DNA of 64,000 bases from Paraglaciecola algarum. Its GTDB lineage: Bacteria; Pseudomonadota; Gammaproteobacteria; Enterobacterales; Alteromonadaceae. Position 1 is the stretch's first letter. Each line of letters opens with the position of its first letter. The DNA lies in the NCBI RefSeq assembly GCF_021532655.1, contig NZ_JAKGAS010000001.1, forward strand, positions 372,001-436,000. Direction: 5' to 3'. Position numbers and translations under genes: made by a program. A model generated the notes under the pieces. The model was not told the origin of the DNA and ran no database searches. It was given only the letters and a program-made list of their open reading frames with translations. Below are positions 9,441 through 16,810 of the stretch, piece by piece.

Positions 9441-9461
9441 TCGAGTCTCCCCATCGCACCA
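9441..9461 (+). repeat. Attachment site copy at the right end (attR)
   Basis: 21 bases equal to the tRNA-Leu 3' end apart from one missing C in the acceptor part. The flanking AAGAGCAGGTTCT (9477-9489) also matches the left side. The deletion means it could not serve as a functional tRNA end. Confidence 0.85.
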
Positions 9462-9503
9462 ACTCTCTGTTTTATAAGAGCAGGTTCTATAAGAACCAAA
9501 TAA

Positions 9504-9548
9504 GACCCGAAAGGCCAACAAAAATAAGCCTCTCGGGTTTTTTTTATG
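9504..9548 (+). terminator. Strong Rho-independent terminator outside the island
   Basis: Arms ACCCGAAAGGC and GCCTCTCGGGT, one mismatch, with an A-rich loop and a run of eight T. It is probably the ancestral terminator of the secG-tRNA-Leu operon, displaced by the island. Confidence 0.85.
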
Positions 9549-9867
9549 TCAAAAATAATTATTCAGAGTTAGGGGGAATTGATAAAAAGTACAGTGGTAA
9601 ACAAGCATTAACCTAAATACCCTACATGATATAATTGGGTATATTATAACTCCTTTTTTCATAATAATTTCTATTTAATGTCTTTTTTGGAATAAATTAT
9701 TTATTGTAATTGTCTAAGTGGTACAGTCGTATATTAAATTATTTATAACGATACTGTTGAACATTTAAAATCTGCATGATTATTTAAGTCAGAATAACGT
9801 TTAATCTCATGAATCATTTGATCCCAAGTCACAAAAATATTAAATTAACTAAAATATTGGAGTTATT
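9549..9867. other. Intergenic region before the murein-peptide operon
   Basis: About 320 bases, A/T-rich, with no credible reading frame. It should hold the promoter of the operon starting at 9868; I could not single out a -35/-10 pair or an operator. Confidence 0.4.
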
Positions 9868-10539
9868 GTGAATAAAATATTACTAATGTTGTTGCTTGCC
9901 TCTTGGAATGTTTACGCTAATTCAGAAAGGCCTGGTCAATTCGTTACCCTTAATCATGTGTTACCGAGTGCTTCTTTTGATATTCGTTATGCAACGCAAA
10001 ACAACTTTGTTGGTGAGCGGGTAGATGGCTACATACAACCTTTGTGTATTATTTCAAAGATAGCGGCAGAGGCTTTGGTTGCAGTAAATCAAGATTTAGC
10101 CGCAAAGAATATGCGCCTTAAAATATTTGATTGTTACCGTCCTGCAAAAGCAGTGGATCATTTTATGCGTTGGGTAAAAAACAAAGATGATCAAAAAACT
10201 AAAACCGATTATTACCCAAATTTAAATAAAGAATCCTTGCTTGGTGGATATATTGCCGAACGTTCGGGTCATAGTCGTGGTTACACAGTCGACCTAAGTA
10301 TTGAATATAAAAATGAGCAGGGTAGTTATAGTGAGTTAGATATGGGCTCTGCTTATGATCTTTTTGATTCAATTTCAAATACTGCTTCGCCACTTATCAC
10401 TCAGACTCAAATGGAAAATCGTTTGTTATTAAAAAACCTGATGTCAGAACATGGGTTTGCAGATTACTCCATGGAGTGGTGGCATTTTACCCATCGCTCT
10501 GATCCTAGGGATAGTTATTGGAATTTTGACGTTAAATAA
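9868..10539 (+). CDS. D-alanyl-D-alanine dipeptidase, VanX/DdpX type (M15D)
   Basis: Secreted zinc peptidase expected to split D-Ala-D-Ala. A signal peptide of about 17 residues ends near VYANS. The M15 zinc site is intact: His135 and Asp142 in SGHSRGYTVDLS, and Glu203 with His206 in MEWWHF. The 223-residue length fits the family. GTG start with GGAG five bases upstream. First gene of a tight operon; the next begins 17 bases after its stop. In this context it likely releases D-alanine from cell-wall-derived peptides in the periplasm; vancomycin-type resistance is unlikely because no vanH/vanA partners are present. Confidence 0.9.
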   Translation: MNKILLMLLLASWNVYANSERPGQFVTLNHVLPSASFDIRYATQNNFVGERVDGYIQPLCIISKIAAEALVAVNQDLAAKNMRLKIFDCYRPAKAVDHFMRWVKNKDDQKTKTDYYPNLNKESLLGGYIAERSGHSRGYTVDLSIEYKNEQGSYSELDMGSAYDLFDSISNTASPLITQTQMENRLLLKNLMSEHGFADYSMEWWHFTHRSDPRDSYWNFDVK

Positions 10540-10556
10540 TAGTTAGGACCTTATAC

Positions 10557-11906
10557 ATGATTAAATGTGTATCCAAACCCTTTTGTACATTAGTTGTCAT
10601 GCTTTGTGTTGTGCAAAGTGGTTTTAGTAGTGCTGATAACATTAATAACTCAGATAAATCGTCTATGGATGTGGATTATCAAGGTATTGCCTTAGAGTCA
10701 TTTTACAAAAATGTAATGACAGCAGAGCCAGTATTACCAGCTGACCTGTCTGATAACTTTGTGAGTTGCCCAGTTGGGCAAGGCGTTCAGAATGCTCAGT
10801 TTAAAACTTCGAAACAAGTAGATTATCAAAAGCAGAATTGGGAGCAGAGGATCGCCAGTGATTGGGATTATTTTACGGCACCGAAGTCAACAGGCCGCGT
10901 ATTGGCAATTGACTTTGCTCAGAAAAAACAGGGCTTAGGGTATCGTTATTTGGCGAATGAGCATAGTTATGATGAGCTTTATGAGCCTTGGAGTTCGTCT
11001 AAGATTATGGCCTTTACTGCTGCTGTTGCTAAAGCTCGTACCCAAGGTATTGGGGCGCTAAGTTTAGCTGGTGATATACCTCTTGCCGATCTCATTACGA
11101 GTATTAATAGTTACGAGGCGTTTGGTAAAGCCGATGGCAACTCTAACGCTATTGCTACGTATTTCTTGAATATGGTGGGCCGTGATGAGGCTAGCGCTTT
11201 GTTTCATGATAAATGGTTAAAGTTAGCTAATGCTGATGTGCGTTTTAGAGGCGCATACGCCTTAAAAGTTTTTTCACCCTCTAGCCCTTATTGGTTTGAT
11301 ATGAATAGCGCTCAAAAAATAGCGGTTGCTGAGTTAGCCAAAGGTAGCGATGATAAAGGGTATCAAGCATATCGATGTGATTCCTGTGGGCTAACAGGAA
11401 ATAAGCCCATGACAACACTTGCTCAAGCTGAATGGTTGAAACGCCTAGCTAGTCACGAGCGCGTTGCAAGTACTCGGCAACCAAACTTAACCAGCCAAGA
11501 TGTTGAAGTGTTGTTTTATGGCACTGGACATAGTGATCTTCAACATAAAGTAGGGGGCATGACACAAGGTATTAGTCGTATGTTAATCGATGCTATTGCT
11601 AAAGCCCTGAGCAATCAAGACGTAACCAATAGTAAAAAGGTATTAGATGACGCCACAGATGGAAAATGGCGAATTTGGCAAAAAATAGGTTGGGGTCCAA
11701 GTGAAACCAGAGGAGCAGGAGAGAATGTGGTTCTCGCCCATGTTTGTTTACCCACATATCAGGGGGGACGAGAGTTCACTATTGCTGCGCAGACTGCTTA
11801 TCCAGGTGAAGGCGAAATGACCGTACGTTATGCGGGGTTGAAAATGCAATCACTACTTGATAGTTCCATGCAGCAATTATTAACGGCTAAATTAAAAGCT
11901 AACTAA
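10557..11906 (+). CDS. Secreted SxxK serine hydrolase, beta-lactamase/PBP-like
   Basis: 449 residues with a signal peptide (about 1-26). A candidate nucleophile motif SSSK lies at residues 146-149, preceded by PW, as in class A beta-lactamases and D,D-peptidases. Near the C-terminus IGWGPSETRGAGENV is placed where the KTG box would be, with KIG partly matching. A CDSCG segment is also present. I infer a penicillin-binding-fold hydrolase, probably a peptidase or amidase acting on wall peptides; a true beta-lactamase is possible but the context argues against it. RBS AGGA eight bases before ATG 10557. Confidence 0.65.
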   Translation: MIKCVSKPFCTLVVMLCVVQSGFSSADNINNSDKSSMDVDYQGIALESFYKNVMTAEPVLPADLSDNFVSCPVGQGVQNAQFKTSKQVDYQKQNWEQRIASDWDYFTAPKSTGRVLAIDFAQKKQGLGYRYLANEHSYDELYEPWSSSKIMAFTAAVAKARTQGIGALSLAGDIPLADLITSINSYEAFGKADGNSNAIATYFLNMVGRDEASALFHDKWLKLANADVRFRGAYALKVFSPSSPYWFDMNSAQKIAVAELAKGSDDKGYQAYRCDSCGLTGNKPMTTLAQAEWLKRLASHERVASTRQPNLTSQDVEVLFYGTGHSDLQHKVGGMTQGISRMLIDAIAKALSNQDVTNSKKVLDDATDGKWRIWQKIGWGPSETRGAGENVVLAHVCLPTYQGGREFTIAAQTAYPGEGEMTVRYAGLKMQSLLDSSMQQLLTAKLKAN

Positions 11907-11950
11907 CGCCATTTGGCTTATTTTAATGATTCATTTATAAGGTTGTAAAC

Positions 11951-13135
11951 ATGATCACCAGTGCCTTTGCTTATGTAACTGTATTACTTTTTCTGGCCGC
12001 AGGTTTGAAGGTTTTAGTTGCCAATAGCAAATTCAAAATTTTTGAATTTTTACCGGCTATTGTGTTGTTGTATTTCAGTGTCATGGTCTTGTCTACTTTA
12101 GGTTTTTGGCAACAAACAGAGTCGATCAACCAAGCCTATTCATTATTAAAAACTAATTTATTGCCAGCGATGATATTTTTAATGTTATTGCAAAGTGACA
12201 TTGGCCAAATTAAAAAGTTAGGTGGCAAGATCATTTTTGCATTTTTCGCTGCGGCCATCAGTATCGGTATTGCCTTTGTTATCGGTTTTACCTTGTTTCA
12301 ACCATGGCTTGTGGAAGGCTCATGGAAAACTTTAGCAGCCTTAAGCGGTAGCTGGATGGGCGGAACAGGCAATATGGCCGCCATCCAAATGGCATTAGAT
12401 GTACCTCCAGCAAGCATGGGTTATACCTTACTCATAGACTCAATTGATTATGCCTTATGGGTGATGTTGTTGTTAGCACTTGTGCCTTATGCAAAACGAT
12501 TTGCGCAGTGGACCGGTGCAGACACCCGTTTATTGGAAAATATAGGCTCATCGTTAGCTGATGCTAAAACATCAGAAGAGTCAGTGGTTAACAATAACGA
12601 AACTGACAAAACCACCCCGTTTCTGTTGTTATTAAGTCTGTCTTTACTGGTGTCCGTTGGCTCCCAGGCATTAGCTAGTTTAATGCCAACTACAGCGTTT
12701 TTTACTCAAACAACTTGGGTGGTTTCCATTGTTACCGTTTTAGGTGTGGTGGCTGCACAAACCCGCTTAAAAAGAGTAGAAGGCTCAATTGAATTGTCGA
12801 ATATTATGTTGTATTTGATTATTGGTTTAATTGCTTCTCGTGCTGATTTTGCTGAGTTAACTCAAGCACCAACCTATATTTTATTGGGGCTGGTTATTTT
12901 GTTTTTTCATGGCTTGATGATGGTCATTTTTGCCAAGGTGTTTAAATTTGATTTGTTTACCTGCGGTATTGCCTCTCTAGCCAATATTGGCGGCGTGGCA
13001 TCAGCGCCAATTTTAGCCGCAGCTTATTCTCGCGCGTTAATCCCAGTTGGTGTGTTAATGGCTATGCTTGGTTATATTGTGGGCACTGGCGGGGGCCTGT
13101 TAGTTGGCAAGTTATTGTCGATGATTGCAGTTTAA
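11951..13135 (+). CDS. DUF819 family membrane protein, candidate peptide/amino acid transporter
   Basis: 394 residues with about ten to eleven hydrophobic segments. Two similar halves each carry a small-residue-rich loop, GSWMGGTGNMAAIQMALD in the first and SLANIGGVASAPILAAAYS in the second. That repeat resembles inverted-topology secondary carriers and matches the DUF819 family (Bacillus YjcL-like), whose substrate is unknown. Between murein-peptide hydrolases and an L-Ala-Glu epimerase, it is the only permease in the operon, so import of released dipeptides or D-amino acids is a reasonable inference. Confidence 0.8.
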   Translation: MITSAFAYVTVLLFLAAGLKVLVANSKFKIFEFLPAIVLLYFSVMVLSTLGFWQQTESINQAYSLLKTNLLPAMIFLMLLQSDIGQIKKLGGKIIFAFFAAAISIGIAFVIGFTLFQPWLVEGSWKTLAALSGSWMGGTGNMAAIQMALDVPPASMGYTLLIDSIDYALWVMLLLALVPYAKRFAQWTGADTRLLENIGSSLADAKTSEESVVNNNETDKTTPFLLLLSLSLLVSVGSQALASLMPTTAFFTQTTWVVSIVTVLGVVAAQTRLKRVEGSIELSNIMLYLIIGLIASRADFAELTQAPTYILLGLVILFFHGLMMVIFAKVFKFDLFTCGIASLANIGGVASAPILAAAYSRALIPVGVLMAMLGYIVGTGGGLLVGKLLSMIAV

Positions 13136-13154
13136 ATTTTTTTAGGAGTGATAG

Positions 13155-14579
13155 ATGAGGTTTTATTTTGCAACGATTAAGTATCAGACTTGTTTGTTGG
13201 CTGGTTTTATTTTGCTTAGCACAAACATGTCAGCAATAGCCAAAAAGAGCGAAGTGACTATGTGGCAATCAGATGTGATTGATGTGCGTTATGAACATTT
13301 AGAGCCTAGCTATTGGATCGAAAAATTAAACACTGCTGATAATGTGTTGATGTCGCAAAAGCAAATACAAACATTTAATCAAGACTTACTAGCGAATAAT
13401 CAATACGTCGTAGATCCGTTAGCCGTAGAGCCTTCTTTCTCAAAAACACAACTACTCAAAAAGATTAACTCAGTGAGCAGCCAACCTAAAAGTGCTCGAT
13501 ATTATGCTGATGGACGACAGTTAACCGATGCTGATTTTGCTAAGTATTTTAAAAACTTAAATAAAGTGGCAGTTAAAGAAAGTAACCTAGTGCAATATGG
13601 CATGGTGGTGTCTAGGGCGATAATGCGCGCTTTTCCAACTCACGATCGTGTATTTAATAAATATATGGATACAGACCTAGATCGGATGCAAGAAACCGGT
13701 GTGTTTCCCGGTGATACCTTGGCTGTATTACATGAAAGTACTGACGGTCTTTGGGTTTTAGCACAGCACTATCATTATTTAGCCTGGGTGCCTAAGCAGG
13801 CAATTGCTATTGGTGACAAATCAGCCATTCGAGCCTATAAAAATGCCGATTCATTTGTTGTGGTAACAGGTGGTAAAGTTGAAACCAACTTTGTACCCAA
13901 TCAGCCCCAAGTATCAGAAATACAGCTGGATATGGGCACACGATTACCTTTGTTAGATCATAAAAAGGTTGGCAATCAAGTCTATGGTCAAAATCCTTAT
14001 GCGTCCTATGTGGTGGAACTACCAATACGCAATAAAAATGGCTCGCTAGCATTCAAAACTGCTTTAATTGCCCGTCATCACGATATGCACCTTGGTTATT
14101 TACCCATGACTAAACGTCATATTATTCAACAAGCGTTTAAATTTTTAGGTGAGCGTTATGGCTGGGGGCATGATTACAATGGTCGAGATTGCACGGGCTT
14201 TGTAGGCGAAATATATAAAAGTTTTGGACTAGTTATGCCACGCAATTCAGGGCAACAAGGAGCTGGAAAATATGGGCTGAATACGCGCTTTAGCAAAGCT
14301 GATTTAGCGCCAATAAAAATGGATGCGGTCAAGCAGCTACAAGTCGGAGATCTAATTTATATTCCAGGACATGTGATGATGGCCATTGGTGATGATGATG
14401 GTAAAGCCTACGTAATTCATGACGTGAAAGGGTTGGGATACACTCAAGCAGATGGCAGTTTTTACAAAGGCACCTTAAACGGTGTATCGGTTACGCCTTT
14501 ATTGCCTTTAAGTTTGTCTAAAAATAAGAGTTATTTAGATACAGTGTACAACTTCAAACGAATTCACCAGAGCCAATAA
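13155..14579 (+). CDS. NlpC/P60 (C40) endopeptidase with SH3-type domains, YkfC-like
   Basis: 474 residues with a signal peptide (about 1-29). The middle has SH3b-like segments (about 150-290). The C-terminal NlpC/P60 domain has its catalytic Cys in RDCTGFVGE (Cys346), the His in IPGHVMMAIG (about 406) and a third polar position near VIHDV. This matches gamma-D-glutamyl-L-diamino acid endopeptidases such as Bacillus YkfC, which cut L-Ala-gamma-D-Glu from mDAP in recycled peptides. AGGAG six bases before ATG 13155. The neighbouring epimerase would act on its dipeptide product. Confidence 0.88.
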   Translation: MRFYFATIKYQTCLLAGFILLSTNMSAIAKKSEVTMWQSDVIDVRYEHLEPSYWIEKLNTADNVLMSQKQIQTFNQDLLANNQYVVDPLAVEPSFSKTQLLKKINSVSSQPKSARYYADGRQLTDADFAKYFKNLNKVAVKESNLVQYGMVVSRAIMRAFPTHDRVFNKYMDTDLDRMQETGVFPGDTLAVLHESTDGLWVLAQHYHYLAWVPKQAIAIGDKSAIRAYKNADSFVVVTGGKVETNFVPNQPQVSEIQLDMGTRLPLLDHKKVGNQVYGQNPYASYVVELPIRNKNGSLAFKTALIARHHDMHLGYLPMTKRHIIQQAFKFLGERYGWGHDYNGRDCTGFVGEIYKSFGLVMPRNSGQQGAGKYGLNTRFSKADLAPIKMDAVKQLQVGDLIYIPGHVMMAIGDDDGKAYVIHDVKGLGYTQADGSFYKGTLNGVSVTPLLPLSLSKNKSYLDTVYNFKRIHQSQ

Positions 14580-14601
14580 TCCCAAGAATATAAAAGTTGA
14601 T

Positions 14602-15723
14602 ATGAAAGCTAATATGAAGATCACAAAAATAAGTTTTGCAAAACTCGCGGTACCTTTAATTACGCCATTTAAAACGGCTATGCGTACTGTAAATCATATT
14701 GAAGATGTGGTGGTGCTAGTGGAAACGGATGATGGCCAAGTCGGTTATGGTGCGGCACCCTCTACGCCGGTTATTACAGGAGACACCCATGGGTCGATTA
14801 TTCATGCCATTAAGACTGTTATCGCTCCCCAACTAATTGGTTTATCTATCACTGATTTTAATCAAATATTATTACGTATTCAGCAATCTATGGTGGGCAA
14901 CAACAGTGCTAAAGCGGCCCTTGAAATCGCCATATATGACCTGTGGGCCAAATGGTTAAATCTGCCTTTGTATAAAGCTTTGGGCGGCGGAAAACCACAA
15001 TTAACAACCGATGTCACCATAAGTGTAAATGACGTTGAACAAATGTTAGAAGATGCCCATCGGGCGATTAACCAAGGTTTTGACGTATTAAAAATTAAAA
15101 TAGGCAACGATATTCATTTGGATATTGAACGGGTGAAGGCGATTTACCAAGCGGTTGGTGACAAAGCCTTGATACGTTTAGACGTTAATCAAGGTTGGAC
15201 GGCAAAACAAACGGTATTTGCTGTAGAGCAACTAGATAAAGCGGGTGTGCAATTAGAGCTTATTGAACAACCGGTACAGTTAAATGATATTGAAGGCATG
15301 CGGTATGTCACCCAAAGGGTGTCAACACCGATCATGGCTGATGAAAGTGCATTTTCGCCTAAACAAGTTTTATCTCTAATTCAATCAGGCGCTGCCGATA
15401 TTATTAATATCAAGCTAATGAAAACCGCTGGTATTAGTCAGGCTTTACAAATTGCTGATATCTGCCAAATGTACAAAGTGGAATGTATGATAGGTTGTAT
15501 GCTTGAAGGGAGTATAGGTGTGGCTGCAGCAGCTCACCTAGCTAGTGCAAGAGCTGATGTCATCTGCAAAATTGATCTCGATGGACCTGTGTTAGGTCAA
15601 TACGATCCGGTAAAAGGTGGCGTGAACTTCAATCGGGCTCAAATTTTATTATCAGACGGTGCCGGCCTAGGAATTGAATCGATACAAGGCCTAGAATATT
15701 TAACCAATGGAGTGTGGAAATGA
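14602..15723 (+). CDS. L-Ala-D/L-Glu epimerase (dipeptide epimerase)
   Basis: Cytoplasmic enolase-superfamily enzyme of the muconate-lactonizing subgroup. Catalytic Lys pair in VLKIKIGND (about residues 163-167), then metal ligands in RLDVNQGW, LELIEQPV and MADES, and the second catalytic Lys in IKLMKTAG. The 373-residue length is typical. These enzymes convert L-Ala-D-Glu to L-Ala-L-Glu so the dipeptide can be degraded. Bacillus pairs YkfB (this enzyme) with YkfC, as here. ATG 14602, with ATG 14614 as an alternative. Overlaps the next start by four bases. Confidence 0.9.
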   Translation: MKANMKITKISFAKLAVPLITPFKTAMRTVNHIEDVVVLVETDDGQVGYGAAPSTPVITGDTHGSIIHAIKTVIAPQLIGLSITDFNQILLRIQQSMVGNNSAKAALEIAIYDLWAKWLNLPLYKALGGGKPQLTTDVTISVNDVEQMLEDAHRAINQGFDVLKIKIGNDIHLDIERVKAIYQAVGDKALIRLDVNQGWTAKQTVFAVEQLDKAGVQLELIEQPVQLNDIEGMRYVTQRVSTPIMADESAFSPKQVLSLIQSGAADIINIKLMKTAGISQALQIADICQMYKVECMIGCMLEGSIGVAAAAHLASARADVICKIDLDGPVLGQYDPVKGGVNFNRAQILLSDGAGLGIESIQGLEYLTNGVWK

Positions 15724-16520
15724 GCAAACGTGCGCTAGCAGTTTTCACTAGCTTGCTCTTATCTGTGGCAGGGCTAAACCTAACTAGTGCGAAAAATAAT
15801 GTGGAAAATAGTCATGAGAATAGTGTAAAGCCTGTGCCAGCATCATTATTAAATTCAAGTGTGCAGCAGCTTGTGTTAGTGGTTTCAGAAGATTGGGAAG
15901 CAGATGTAGCTTCTATGTATCGCTATCAAAAACATCAAGGTCAATGGCAGCTTGTAGGTGACACCACTGCTGTTAATTTAGGTCGTACTGGCTTGGCATG
16001 GGGGATTGGACTGCACCCTAAACAAACTGGATATTATAAAAAAGAAGGGGATGGTAAGGCTCCTGCGGGGATCTTTGAATTCGGAACCGCCTTTGGATAT
16101 CTGCCTACAGTGACAACAGACATGCCTTACAGCCAAATGTTAGAAACGAGTTATTGTATTGATGTGAATGGTTCAGCTTTTTACAATCAAATAGTGGATC
16201 AAAAACAAGTTGGAATAGAAGCAACCAAAGGTTCAACTGAAGCTATGCGTCGAGACATTCATAGCAATGACCATTTGTATAAAAAAGGTTTAGTCATCCA
16301 ACATAACCCACAGAACATCTCTACCGCAGGTAGTTGTATTTTTATGCACTTATGGCGTGGTGAAGGCAAACCTACCGCTGGTTGTACTGCTATGCAAGAA
16401 AGTCACATGGATACTTTGCTGGCGTGGATAAATGAAAAATCCAAACCACTTTACGTAGCACTGCCAAAACATGAATATTTGGCGAAAAAATCAGCGTGGG
16501 GTTTACCAGCGATACCATAA
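15720..16520 (+). CDS. YkuD-type L,D-transpeptidase-like secreted protein
   Basis: 266 residues with an N-terminal signal peptide (about 1-26). The C-terminal half has the YkuD/ErfK-like active site layout: VIQHNPQN (His region), then SCIFMHLW and KPTAGCTAM, where the Cys in GCTAM is the probable nucleophile. It resembles the COG3786 group rather than classical ErfK. It may crosslink or trim peptidoglycan, or act on peptides. Start: ATG 15720 overlaps the epimerase stop (ATGA), with GGAG seven bases upstream; a GTG six bases earlier is less likely. Last gene of the operon. Confidence 0.8.
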   Translation: MSKRALAVFTSLLLSVAGLNLTSAKNNVENSHENSVKPVPASLLNSSVQQLVLVVSEDWEADVASMYRYQKHQGQWQLVGDTTAVNLGRTGLAWGIGLHPKQTGYYKKEGDGKAPAGIFEFGTAFGYLPTVTTDMPYSQMLETSYCIDVNGSAFYNQIVDQKQVGIEATKGSTEAMRRDIHSNDHLYKKGLVIQHNPQNISTAGSCIFMHLWRGEGKPTAGCTAMQESHMDTLLAWINEKSKPLYVALPKHEYLAKKSAWGLPAIP

Positions 16521-16582
16521 AATTATTGGGTAAAGCTCCAAACTTTCATTTCCGGGCCCATTTACATCTCATCCCTTAGGGT

Positions 16583-16620
16583 AAAAAAAAGCGTGCCTCA
16601 TTAACGAGACACGCTTTTTG
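16583..16620. terminator. Terminator ending the murein-peptide operon
   Basis: Arms AAGCGTG-C-CTC and GAG-A-CACGCTT (about 16589-16616), one bulge pair, with an A run before and T run after, so it could work in both directions. Confidence 0.85.
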
Positions 16621-16624
16621 CTAT

Positions 16625-16697
16625 ACGTCATATTTCTGTCATTAATCTGACCAATTAGTTTCAAATTACTGTCACCTTTTTATCACTAAACTGTCAA
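16625..16697 (+). promoter_or_regulatory. Extended PhoB-binding array (Pho boxes) upstream of the PhoX-like gene
   Basis: Seven heptamers resembling CTGTCAT start exactly 11 bp apart: 16625 ACGTCAT, 16636 CTGTCAT, 16647 CTGACCA, 16658 GTTTCAA (weak), 16669 CTGTCAC, 16680 TTATCAC and 16691 CTGTCAA. The Pho box consensus is two such heptamers separated by four A/T bases. A -10-like TATATT lies at 16711-16716. The array is 114 bases before the gene and implies strong induction under phosphate starvation. Confidence 0.85.
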
Positions 16698-16810
16698 CGA
16701 AACTATTCACTATATTGGCCACTTTCAGTACTTCTTCTATTTGCCTGTATTAGAAGACTGTTTGCTAAAAGGTATCAAAATTCTCAAACACATAAAAAAT
16801 TGGAAAAACC

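Larger units (their letters stand above)
6322..9461. mobile_element. Small decayed genomic island integrated at tRNA-Leu(GAG)
   Basis: About 3.1 kb bounded by direct repeats of the tRNA-Leu 3' end. Inside are a structured repeat element, the C-terminal remnant of a tyrosine recombinase, and one large ATPase gene. Reading suggests it is more AT-rich than the flanks. The original chromosomal junction is probably the terminator region after 9461. With only a recombinase fragment left, the island is probably fixed. Boundaries rest on the repeat; the single-base deletion in the right copy suggests age. Confidence 0.8.

Noticed and set aside
9868-10539. Vancomycin-resistance vanX
   Set aside because: No vanH or vanA ligase nearby and a Gram-negative host; the neighbourhood is murein-peptide catabolism.
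10557-11906. Functional beta-lactamase
   Set aside because: SxxK is present but the SDN and KTG boxes are not clear, and the operon context suggests wall-peptide processing.
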